Assembly (NCBI GenBank): GCA_965153455.1
Contig: OZ234503.1
Span: 6,416,157 to 6,480,156, forward strand
Source: Sphagnum compactum
Taxonomy: Eukaryota > Bryophyta > Sphagnopsida > Sphagnales
Direction of reading: 5' to 3'
DNA length: 64,000 nucleotides
Shown: one piece after another, positions 1 to 9,539 of the stretch
How the letters are laid out: each line of letters begins with the position of its first letter
Numbering within the stretch: the first letter of the stretch is position 1
Notes under the pieces: generated by a model
Told to the model about the DNA's origin: nothing
Database searches by the model: none
What the model saw: the letters and a program-made list of their open reading frames with translations, nothing else
Program-made: the position numbers and the translations under genes

Positions 1-2
1 CA

Positions 3-332
3 CAACTTGATGAAGAGAGGCGGCGCTTGTGGGAGGTCGCGAAGGCTAACTTGGAAAAGGCACACAAGCGGTATAAGGATTATGTGAACAAGTCCCGACG
101 AGAAGTGAGCTTTGAAGAAGGGGATGAAGTGTGGTTGAACATCAAAAATTTCCGATTGCCAAAAGGTTTGAACCACAAGTTTTTGGTCCCATATCCGGTT
201 CCATTCAAATTAGAATTGCCGAAAAATCTTAGAGTTCATCCCACATTTCATGTTTCTCTTTTGAAGCCGGTCGCCCGCGATGCCTCAAGGCCTGATCGAG
301 AACACAACTCAAGGCCCCCACCAGACTTGGTT
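3..332 (+). pseudogene. Ty3/Gypsy integrase C-terminal region (fragment)
   Basis: The frame is open from base 3 and encodes the tail of a retrotransposon polyprotein. The segment GDEVWLNIKNFRLPKG followed by LRVHPTFHVSLLKP is the SH3-like integrase C-terminal region typical of plant chromoviruses, which helps integrase bind DNA. About ten residues normally found between the PF and KLELP parts are missing, so there is an internal deletion. The frame runs into a TGA at 333-335 created by the first bases of an inserted inverted LTR fragment. The chromodomain that should follow directly is displaced to 1111. The 5' part lies outside the window. The copy is almost certainly dead. Confidence 0.8.
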
Positions 333-1108
333 TGACGCGCTCCCAAGTCCTTAGTTAGTCCCAAATCGGGACCAACTTGTTCAAATTGCAAAAAGTGAAG
401 GACTCGAGGCACGCTCCCAGCCTTCAACACTTAAAAGGGTAGAGGGGCATGTTGAAGCCTCGGGATGGACTAAGAAGAGTGACAAGCTTTTCACCTACTC
501 GAATCTGCATCAAAACCAACCACAAGTTGGTTAGACCACTTTCTGAATCACTTTGGTGCTAGGACAAGCCACGGGCAACCTTGGACTCACTTGATTCACC
601 ACGGCCCAGACTCGGGGGAAGCCACCACCTTCCCCCATATAGTATTCTCTGCAGCTCTCCACCGAGGCTACATCCGAATGGCACTTTTTCCCGAGACTCC
701 CAAGGAGGAGTCCTCAAATTGTCCCGGTTTGGACTCCCGAGACTTTGGGAGCTCATATCTCCCGGCTCAGACCTCTGATTGGAGTGAGGTCTAAACCAAA
801 GTTGTAGCTCTCCTTGAGAGCTTTCCAACGGTGTGTTGCACTCCACCTGCACACACCGGGATCAAGTCGATTCCCGACTTTTAGTGGTCGGGAGTCAAAC
901 TGCCAATTTGACTCCCGACCCTTCTTTTGCCCATAACTTGGGCTGCAAATGTCCAAATGGCTCATGCGAGGCTATTTTAGACATTTACACTTCAAGACCT
1001 TCCATTGATATAAAGAACACCTCAACGCGAGGTGTTTTAACCCCTGCAATCAAACTCTGAGTTTTCGGGAGTCCCGGAGGACTCCAAATCCCCAACTTTG
1101 GGAGTGTG
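333..1108 (-). repeat. Inverted LTR fragment inside the chromovirus gene
   Basis: Read on the minus strand, this stretch matches the LTR at 2096-2976 over most of its length. It shares the end TTGGGAGCGCGTC(A), the ACCAACTTG blocks, the stretch about AAGCCACCACCTTCCCCC, and the region near TTCTTTATATCA. It starts at 333 with TGACGCGC, the reverse complement of an LTR end in CA. It lacks counterparts of roughly the first 95 bases of the 3' LTR. It separates the integrase tail from the chromodomain. I could not identify a clear target-site duplication. It may be a truncated insertion of a related element or the product of an inversion. Confidence 0.65.
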
Positions 1109-1110
1109 AG

Positions 1111-1311
1111 TTGCATCCACAATTTGAAGTGGAGGCCATGCTCAAGTCAAGGCAACTAAGGAGACGAGAGCGGGAATACTTAGTTAAGTGGAAAGGATAC
1201 TATCCAATAGAGGCATCTTGGGTGAATGAATCCGATATGGAACATGCCCAAGAAGCCATAGAAGAATTCCACAATAGACCGGCAAAGAGGCAAAAGAGAC
1301 ATAGAACGTGA
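1111..1311 (+). pseudogene. Chromodomain of a Ty3/Gypsy chromovirus
   Basis: The frame encodes FEVEAMLKSRQ, then EYLVKWKGYYPIEASWV, then a helix ending AQEAIEEFHNR and a basic tail KRQKRH. This is the classic chromodomain pattern (YLVKWKGY-x6-SWV, then a C-terminal helix) that closes the polyprotein of chromoviruses and steers integration to particular chromatin. The frame opens at a TTG, not an ATG. In the intact element this part would follow the integrase tail at 3-332, but an inverted LTR fragment now lies between them, so it is a stranded gene fragment. The stop codon is at 1309-1311. Confidence 0.8.
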
Positions 1312-2095
1312 TGAGGACATCACCTTTCTTTTAATGGGGCAGGGAGGCACAAAAATGTACCACATCAAGTTGCAAGTGAAATAAAGGTTTAAAACTTCCA
1401 AGAAATTACATCACAAACATAATGAATATTACAAAAGGGTTGTCAAATGGCATGGACAAATGGAACTCTCTTGCGTAAGCCTAAATCAAAATTGGACTCC
1501 CACATTGGGGCTAAGAAAAATCTTGGTCCTAAATGAGGAGGCAAGCAAGGTGAACTTGCGGGGACATGCACATGCTCAAAGTGCATCCCAAAGGGTTGGT
1601 TGGTAGTGGCGGCTAACACGGGAAATCATGACCCCGTTCGCGTACTACAATTGCGTAGTTTGGGACTTAGGTTTTTGCAAAACCCAAATGTCACTTCTCA
1701 TACCTTGATAAACATACCTTTAGTCAAGGCTTGATTGTTGTGATCAAGGCGCAAGTGCGGGAAAGGAGTCATGTTAAGTAGCTTAGGTCAAGACTAGACT
1801 TGGCTTGGGTTCTTCATGAGGGGAAGGATGGAACAATCGCCTCCCAAATGAGGGCTTCGTCAATTAGGCTAGTTTAGGTCTTTTAACGAAGTAAAGGTTA
1901 AGGGTTTATCTTGAGACCCCTTTAGACTTGCCAAGAAAGTGTTGGAAACTTGGGGACACCTAAGTTAGCTTGAAGCAATGTCTTGCCGCAAAGGTTGACA
2001 ATAGATGGCCAAGGATCCAAGTGAAAGCAATTGCATAAGGAAAATAGTTCTAAGTGTCAATGAGGACATTGACCTTTCCTTCTAATGGGGGAGAG
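1312..2095 (+). other. Noncoding 3' region of the chromovirus
   Basis: No protein-coding signal is visible. It ends with a purine-rich run (AATGGGGGAGAG, about 2084-2095) directly before TGTCGCAACC, which fits a polypurine tract priming plus-strand synthesis next to the 3' LTR. A similar run after TGAGGACATCACC at about 1313-1352 looks like a duplicated or older version of the same signal. Confidence 0.5.
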
Positions 2096-2976
2096 TGTCG
2101 CAACCCTAGCCTTGGGCTCATGACCAAGGCAAAGGCTTGCAAGGGCGCGGGCCAAGAGGGGTGTGAGAGCGTGTGAGGAGGAAGACTTACACTCCCAAGT
2201 GAGCTCCTGTTTTGGGAGTTGGAGTCCCAACGGACTTTTGAACCTTCAGAGAGCAATTACAAGGGTCAAAACACCTTGCCTTGAAGAGTTCTTTATATCA
2301 TTGGAAAGCTATTGAAGTGTAGATGTCTAAAACGGGCTTGCATGACCCATTTGGACATCTGCAACACAAGTTATGACAAAAAGAAAGGTCAGGAGTCAAA
2401 CTAGCAATTTGACTCCCGACCACAAAAAGTCGAGAATCGACCCGAGTTCCCTACGTGCAGGTGGCGTGCGACACACCGTTGGAAAACTCTTGACAAGAGC
2501 TATAACTTTGCTTCAGACCTCAACCCGATCAGAGGTCTAAGCACGGAGTTATGGCCCTGCAAAGTTGCGAGAGTCCCAACCATGGACAGTCCCAATCGAA
2601 GGGGAGTCCCGGGACAAAAAGCCATTTGGATGTGGCCTCCACTGAGAGGCGCATAATATACTATATGGGGGAAGGTGGTGGCTTCCCCCGAGTCCGGGCC
2701 ATGGTGAGCCTTGTGAGTCCGAGGTCGCCAGTGGCTTGTCCTAACACCAAGGGTGCTCCAAAACTGTACTAACCAACTTGTTGGTTGGTTTGATGCAGAT
2801 TCGAGTGAGTAAATAAATTGCTTGTCACTCTTCCTAGTCTCATCCCGGAGCTCCGGCACGCCTCTCTACCCTTTTAAAGTGTTGAGAGCCAAGGAGCGTG
2901 CTTCGAACTCCTAACCTTTCCACTGTTACTACTTTAGACTCATTTTGAGTCTACCAAGGAGCTTGGGAGCGCGTCT
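2096..2976 (+). repeat. 3' LTR of the chromovirus
   Basis: It starts TGTCGCAACC right after a polypurine-like run and ends GGGAGCGCGTC plus T; the inverted homologue at 333 shows that the original terminal bases were CA. Length is about 881 bases. The sequence after 2976 (TTCTAGGAAATACATCC) matches duplication units 2 and 4 at about 30039 and 58204, which marks the insertion boundary. The 5' LTR lies outside the window. Confidence 0.65.
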
Positions 2977-4333
2977 ATTTTTCTAGGAAATACATCCATT
3001 GAAACAGTTTCATGGCATGAATGTGCACTTTTATGGAGTGCAAAGCCCTGTGCACTTTGGGAGCGTCCTTGCAAAAAACCTATGCTAAGAAAGAGGATTA
3101 GGAATTTGGAAGTTTTTTGTTATCTTCTTCCTCTTCCTTTGTTTTCTTAGGTTATGAAGACTGATCATGATGAAGAAGTAATTTGTCACTATCTCCACAA
3201 CTTTGGTGCTTCTCAAATCCATACTGGGGCAAGAGCAAAGTAACCATTGATTCTATTGCACCACTTAATTCGCATTTTCTGCTTTGTGTTTTCTAAGAAT
3301 TGCACATGACTGCATTGTGAAGACAATATAGGATGGTCTTAATTTGTGTGAAGAAAAAAATTGTGATCAATGAAATTGTTGAAATTGGTGCCTTAAATTG
3401 TTTTGAAGGGTTGCCATAGTGAACTAACACTTAATGTGGCATGCCTTAACCATGTGGCCTATGCAAAAGATCACACAAATTGCAAGGAGCCTTTAGCAAG
3501 AATTTTGAGCTTCTGATTTTACTTCTCTAATTTTACTGAGGGGTGCATAAACCCCAACATTTCTATATGCATTTTCAACTTTCCAACCTCCTCCTCATAC
3601 TAAGAAACAAGGTCATGGCACATCACTTGTGTTGTTTATTATATAATAAATGTTTGGAAATGTTATAGGGAGTGATTTTAGAGAATGAAAACAAGCTTTA
3701 TTCTTCTTTCTTGTGATACTGGCGGAGTGCTTCAACAAGCAATTGTTACTTAGGTTGATTATGCTGAAATAGCCTAGCTTTAGCAGACTGCAGGGATCTT
3801 GGACTCTAATTTTTAGATATCTTGTTTGATAAATCGCCTTATTGTTTTGGGTTGCTGTCTTCTTTTTTGAGCTTTGGAAATGTCCTAGTGCTGCAAATTT
3901 TGACTAAGGGATGGGAGCTCTGAGATTCAAAAGGGATTGACGATACTTAATAGTGCACTGCTGGTTTGTTTCAGTTGGCCCTTAAAAAGGCAGGGAATTT
4001 TTCTAGAGCTCTTCATTGCTGGGGTCTCTTTGGATCGGTGATCCAAAAAACCGCAGCCATTAGGTTCAAGTGAATTAGGTTCATCTGGCTATAAGCTCTA
4101 ATTTTGATCTTAGTTTTAAATTGGGAGTTAGAAATCTGAATGGTTGCCCAGCTTTAGATGCAGCACCCATGGGGTGGCCACCACCCTGAAGGGGTTAAAC
4201 TAAAATCCTTGTGAAGGACTGCGACAAGTTTCCTAACCTGATTGGATGTTTTTTCTAAATGCAACAGCCAACCAGCACCCGATTGCTGTGCAATGCAGGT
4301 CATAGCAATGTAGGTGAAACCTCATAATGCCAT

Positions 4334-4642
4334 TCAGCTGGTGCAATGTTTGGGAAGAGGGTGAGTAGTAACAAGTGTTAAGAATGCAAGGACCAAGAGT
4401 CTCTTTTCCTGGCATTCACTCCAATCCAGCTTCACACTCAATTTCCCAGTCCGCTTCAAATTGTGGAGAATCCCAGCAAAAGCCTCATCATTGCCTGCTT
4501 GCAAGACTGCCACTTTAACCCAGTTCTTAACCGGCATGGTAACACTCCTGCACAAGTAAATCAGCCGGATTGAGTATTCATCAACCAATGGCAAGCTAAT
4601 TGCTGGTGGTTTGCTCTGGCTGTCCTCTTGGTAATTTGGCAA
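4334..4642 (-). pseudogene. Relic of the CC-DW helical domain (unit 1)
   Basis: The minus frame contains VLQAGNDEAFAGILHNLK, which matches VLQAGNEEAFVGILHDLK in gene 1 (about residues 566-583). DNA similarity to gene 1 is limited to roughly 4450-4567 versus 10812-10927. The residues around it do not match the kinase genes, and the Cys-Cys pair is lost. It lies about 5 kb downstream of gene 1, beside a 30-base-arm palindrome. Copies occur in units 2 and 4 and a deleted one in the inverted segment near 21.2 kb. It looks like a gene fragment captured before the unit was duplicated. Whether it is expressed cannot be seen. Confidence 0.55.
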
Positions 4643-4646
4643 ACAT

Positions 4647-4728
4647 AGTTTGGATGATCACTCATAATGCAGCTGCAATGGCTATTGTGGCCAGCACATT
4701 AGTGAGTGATCACCAAAACTATGTTTGC
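4647..4728. repeat. Palindromic hairpin element (copy 1)
   Basis: The left arm begins GGCAAACATAGTTT and contains GATGATCACTCA. The right arm contains GAGTGATCACCAAAACTATG. The arms are about 30 bases and imperfect, with a central loop around GCAATGGCTATTGTGG. It sits at the 5' edge of the helical-domain relic. The same structure occurs at 20985-21079, 31682-31773 and 59867-59959. It resembles a tiny foldback MITE. Confidence 0.6.
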
Positions 4729-7700
4729 TGCATTTCCTAACATTGTCCAGTGTGCACATGAAGGACTTCACAAGCAAAGCGTTCTAAAATCAAAGAATTA
4801 CAGCATCATGTAATGTGGTCTGCTCACACTGAATGCTGTGAAACTGTTCCCGTTAACTCAACCAAAGCATAATAGTTTCACCTGTGTTATTTTTCTGGTG
4901 AAATGTCACCATTTTTTGACAAAGAAATGGGGAAAATTTTGTTTTTCTAGTGTAAGGCTTTACTAAATTTGCTATTTTTTGTTAAATTTGCCCAAAATTT
5001 CGATACCAAGAAAAGGAAAAAAAACACACTGTTTCACTGGTATTTACAGAAGTCAAATTGTACACTCGTTTATCTAATCCAAAGATATTTAAACCACCAG
5101 AGTGAACCAACTGCCTCTTGTGCAGCATTCATTGGAAGCCTATCATGGCCATGTTGTGGATGAACCCCAAACAAGTTGACATCAGGTTTCATCTTCGGAA
5201 GTAGCCAGAAATATAGAAGGCTAATGTTCCTCCTATCATTTTTTTAGTTGCCAGATTTGGCTAACTTGTCTTATGGATGATGGCCATTTCAGCTACATCA
5301 CAAAATTGAGAAAAAAGAACTTCATAACCACCCTAAATCTAGGAACTACAGCATCATGTAATGTTTCCTCCTGACCTAATGCTGTGAAATTGTTTTCATA
5401 AACTCGACCAAAACAAAACAAAATGTACTGGTACTTACGGAAGTCTTGAAACCTAGAGTATCCATTATCCAATCATAGATATATAAACTGCCAGAATTAA
5501 CCAACAGCCACTCATGCCGCATCCATTGGAAGCCTGTGGAGAGTAGTGTTTCTTTCAGCAATTTTTGTTTGCAGCCAGAGTGACAATCATCCACAAGAAG
5601 ATGTAAAAAATATTGTGATCATCCCTCAGAAGATTTAGCCAATTCTGGCTATACACATGAAGTACAGATCTTTAATCATTATTTCATAATTTGGGCTACA
5701 CACTGAAAACCAAATGTAGAAATTTGGTGAGCTTTGTGAATTTTCACTTTTACTGATTGAAAACCTTGAAAAAAAATTCATCTTCAAAATTTTCAAATCC
5801 ACCTTTTGGCAAATTTTCACCAGTAAAGAAAAGCCAGTCGGAAATATTTTGTGGATGGATACCAATTAAATTGACATTGGGTCTCACCTTGATAACCTAT
5901 CCAGTACAGGATAAATCCTCTAGGTGGGTAGAGAGGTACAAGTGACTTCTAGATAAGTAGATCCCAGTAGTTGGTGAGTTTGTAGTGTAAGGTAAAGCCC
6001 AAGATGGGCACATTCTCAAAAATAAGGAGCCTAGGATAAGGTGACAGTCAAGTCTAGCCCACATTTTGGGAATGTCCATCACCCATAGGCTTTACCTATC
6101 GTAAAGCACAAGGCAAAATTTATCATGAACCAAACCTATGTAGATCACCAGGCTATGAATGGGAGGGGTTTTATGCCTATGCCTCAATAGTGGGAGGTTT
6201 CTTACACCTTTGAGTAGTCATAATTTCCCTCCCACCCATGAGGAGTGGGCATAGTATCCCTCCCAATTTCTAGGAGGGAAATTCATGGATATTATGTGCC
6301 CTCCACATACACTACAAGTTGTATCCAACTGCTTTACAGTGGGGGTTTTTAGTGGGTATGTAGTGAACTAGAACACACTAGAAAAATGTTTCCTGTCCAC
6401 CCACCATCCATCCTTTATTGCAAGCTGGTGGCTGTTGGTTCACTCTGGCCGTTTTCACTTGGAATGAGCTAGGGACTCAAAGAGACTGCAGTGCTGCACT
6501 TTGCTAATTACGAAGCAGCAAACAATGCCTCTCACCCAGACAAAGAAAAGGGCTTAACTTTTAGCTATGTTTGTAAAGGTTTTCAACTGGCCACTCTCAC
6601 ATTTTTGGGGTCATGCCAAGTCTGCGAATTTACCTGTTACCAGTATACAAGTCATGTACCTGTTGTGTGGAGTTCATGCACCCAAATAGTACACATTATG
6701 TTCACCAGAGCTCGCATCTTCACATTTCATTCTGTTGACACCTTGTGGTGATTTCTATAACTACACAGTGGTGCACCCTTTCTGGTTTTTATAGCACTCA
6801 TTCCTTGAGTTCAACTTGTGGCTCATAATGTAACGATGCAGGTTCTTAGCAGCATGAAGGATGAGCAGACTTTTTCAACACTTTCATTCATGAACTCAAA
6901 ACTAATAAACAAACTAAATGATCATCTCAAATTGGTTGTGGAACATATTTGGAGAACAACCTGGGTAATTTTGTAATTTCCCTTATAATGTAGTAGCTTA
7001 GGACAATTGGAAGAACACAAAGAAAAGGTTCAAAACTTAGTTATTGTTTGCCTCTTAAATTAATAGCTTGGCTACAGGGCACTATTTTGTATGAGGATAT
7101 TGTTGGTCAGCAACACTGCACGGTCCTATGACAAATGAACACAATCTAACGGAGCACCATGGCAAGTTCAACATTTCATTGTCAAATAATAATTATGTGC
7201 CAAAAAAAGCTTATCCCTAAAAAATTATCCATGAAGATTCTATGTTAAAAAGAATATCCAAAAAAATTTCAAAAAATTCCTTATTTTCCTTCATAATTTT
7301 TTCTTTGAAATTTTATTTCTTTTGAAAATTCCAACATTTCTGAAAACAATACAATTAGTGTTGAAGCTCCCAAGGTACTTCTGTACAGCATGTAATCTTT
7401 TCCTGATTTTATATTGGTAACAGGCCTCATCCACACACAATTCAGCTCTCTTTGTTCAGCTACCTTCTTATCAGGCTTTACTTTGACTTACATTTGATTT
7501 GGGCTTCAAAGGTAGTTTTGATCTTTGTTCATAGATGTTACCATCACATTTTACTCTAAATCGTACCTTTACTGCTGAATCATCCTCCTCCTTCCTTCCA
7601 GTAGTGTCATGAGTCCTAACCTAGTATATCCTGTTGTTTTTCCTCTACTTTGGGTGTATTTTTTTGCTTCTTTATTTCAACTGCATTCATTGTACAAGAA

Positions 7701-8446
7701 CTCTGTAGCAAGGCCATGTCAGAGAGGAATTTTTTTAGCAAGTTCTGATGTGACTGGAAGTTCAATTGCTAGGAACTTCTGAGTCTGTTTAGTTATGTGG
7801 CCATGTAATGGAAAATTGTAGTGTAAATGTCACCACCCACTGCTAAAAGAATATCTTTGTCACTACGTTTCATTCAATGAAAAACATTACAGACAGCCAG
7901 TTAACATCTAGTCCACCAAAACTCTGCTATAGTGAAACTTTTCAGACCTACCCAGATGTGCAAAATTTGTCTTTGCTTATGTATACTAAATAGCCACTCA
8001 CTAAAAATCTGAAGACATCCCAAAAAACACTAATACTGAGTATCATGTTGAAAGACTAGCCACCAATCTCTTTGCTTCCAAGGAAAGGGAGTAGTAGATG
8101 TAACTTTTCATCATTTAAATCATCTTATGGTCCTACTCAATTCTAAATTCTTTTGATTACTAGAGTTACAAGCAGCTTTGAATGTGTGCATAAAATGGAC
8201 CATGTAATGAATTATCACAAAAACAATTCTTTCCTTGCTATCAATCTGGGCATTAGAAGAATTTGATCTACAGTTTTAGAGTACATAATTTGAAGAACAG
8301 AAAAATTGTATTATTGAAACAATTCATTAACGGTCTTTGAACTACACATTGAACATTACTAATAAGAAGGACAATAATATCCTCATTTGAGCAGTAACAA
8401 GCATGTGCAGGTAGGCTTCCTGACATTTGAGTTTTTACTTATAAAG

Positions 8447-8937
8447 CACACCCAAATGGGCTTTGGCATCTTTTGAAGAGGTCTCCAACTTGAACCTTCA
8501 AATGTATCCATATGCAACAATTGAGTCTACAATCAGATTTTGGAAACAGCTGAGGAAATAAATCTCACCTCACAAATCAATGTGCATGGCGGATTGCATG
8601 TTGGCTCTGACGTTTTTAGCAGGTTTTCAACAAAATCATGAGGGATGATGATCCCTAAACGCAAATTTCTGCCCCAAATCTTATAAACCAGCACACCCAA
8701 GAGGCTGTGGGATCTTTTGATGAGGTCTCCAACTGGAAGCTTCATATATACATAGTACATAACCATTGAGTCTACAATCAGATTTTGAAATCAGTGGTGG
8801 AAATCAATCTCGCCTCACAAATCAAATCTGCATAAACAAATGGCTGATCACATATTGGCTCTGGCATTTACGACAGCTTTTAAACAAATTCATGAGATAT
8901 GATGAACCCTAAACCCAAATTTGCACCCCAAATCTTA
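8447..8937. repeat. Two-copy tandem repeat of about 245 bases
   Basis: The blocks starting at about 8447 and 8693 both carry ACACCCAA, then TCTTTTGA-GAGGTCTCCAACT, ATTGAGTCTACAATCAGATTTT, CTCACAAATCAA, a TTGGCTCTG block, CATGAG-ATGATG, CCCTAAAC and CCCCAAATCTTA. They are diverged, so the duplication is not recent. The end of the second copy is shared with units 2 and 4 (about 32820 and 61020). No coding function is visible. Confidence 0.6.
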
Positions 8938-9539
8938 CATGGATGTGAGATCTCTCACACTGGCCAGAGCCAACAAAAACTTTTGAGGTGGAGTTTCAAC
9001 CTGTAGCAAACAGGTGCAAAAGGAGAACTGAGTAAGGTATATCTTACGTAATCAACAATTCCTGAAGGCCCACCTTCAGCACTTTGTGTTAAAGTATGCA
9101 TTTAATTTTTCTTCCAAATCAAAGCATGCAATTACTAAACAGATGAGTCCAGAGAATGGATTGATATCCAGGAAAGAAAGAAAAGCCTAACTACAATATC
9201 ATAATGTGCTTTAGGAGCAAATGCACATGAGCCCCTTACAAACCAATACGTGGACCATGGTATGGACACTTGCATACAGGAAGTGGTCCCCTGCAGATAT
9301 AACCAGCTCCACTGGATCAGCTTTCTGTCACCAATTTGGAAATCTGGGCACAACCATGGACTGTGAGGAAAACATATATGTTTAAATTTTGACACCTCAA
9401 ATAACTGACTGCATGAGCACAATGTCCACAGGGAAAATTGAAAGGTTCTGGTTCAAACATTTTAAAGTATTGAAAATAGCTTATAATTATGGTTGGTCTT
9501 GTTCCAGGGTTGGAATGCTGCCCTGTCTGTAGTCAGGAC

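Larger units (their letters stand above)
2977..9539. repeat. 3' flank of gene 1 (duplication unit 1)
   Basis: 2985-5770 and 8891-9539 match the flanks of genes 2 (30035-32800 and 32815-33458) and 4 (58200-60990 and 61018-61655) nearly base for base. This shows the genes multiplied together with their surroundings. The stretch 5771-8890 is absent from units 2 and 4. Part of it (about 6430-7810) recurs inverted at 19400-20810, so it is not unique to this site. Apart from the helical-domain relic, the palindrome and the tandem repeat listed separately, I see no gene here. Confidence 0.7.
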
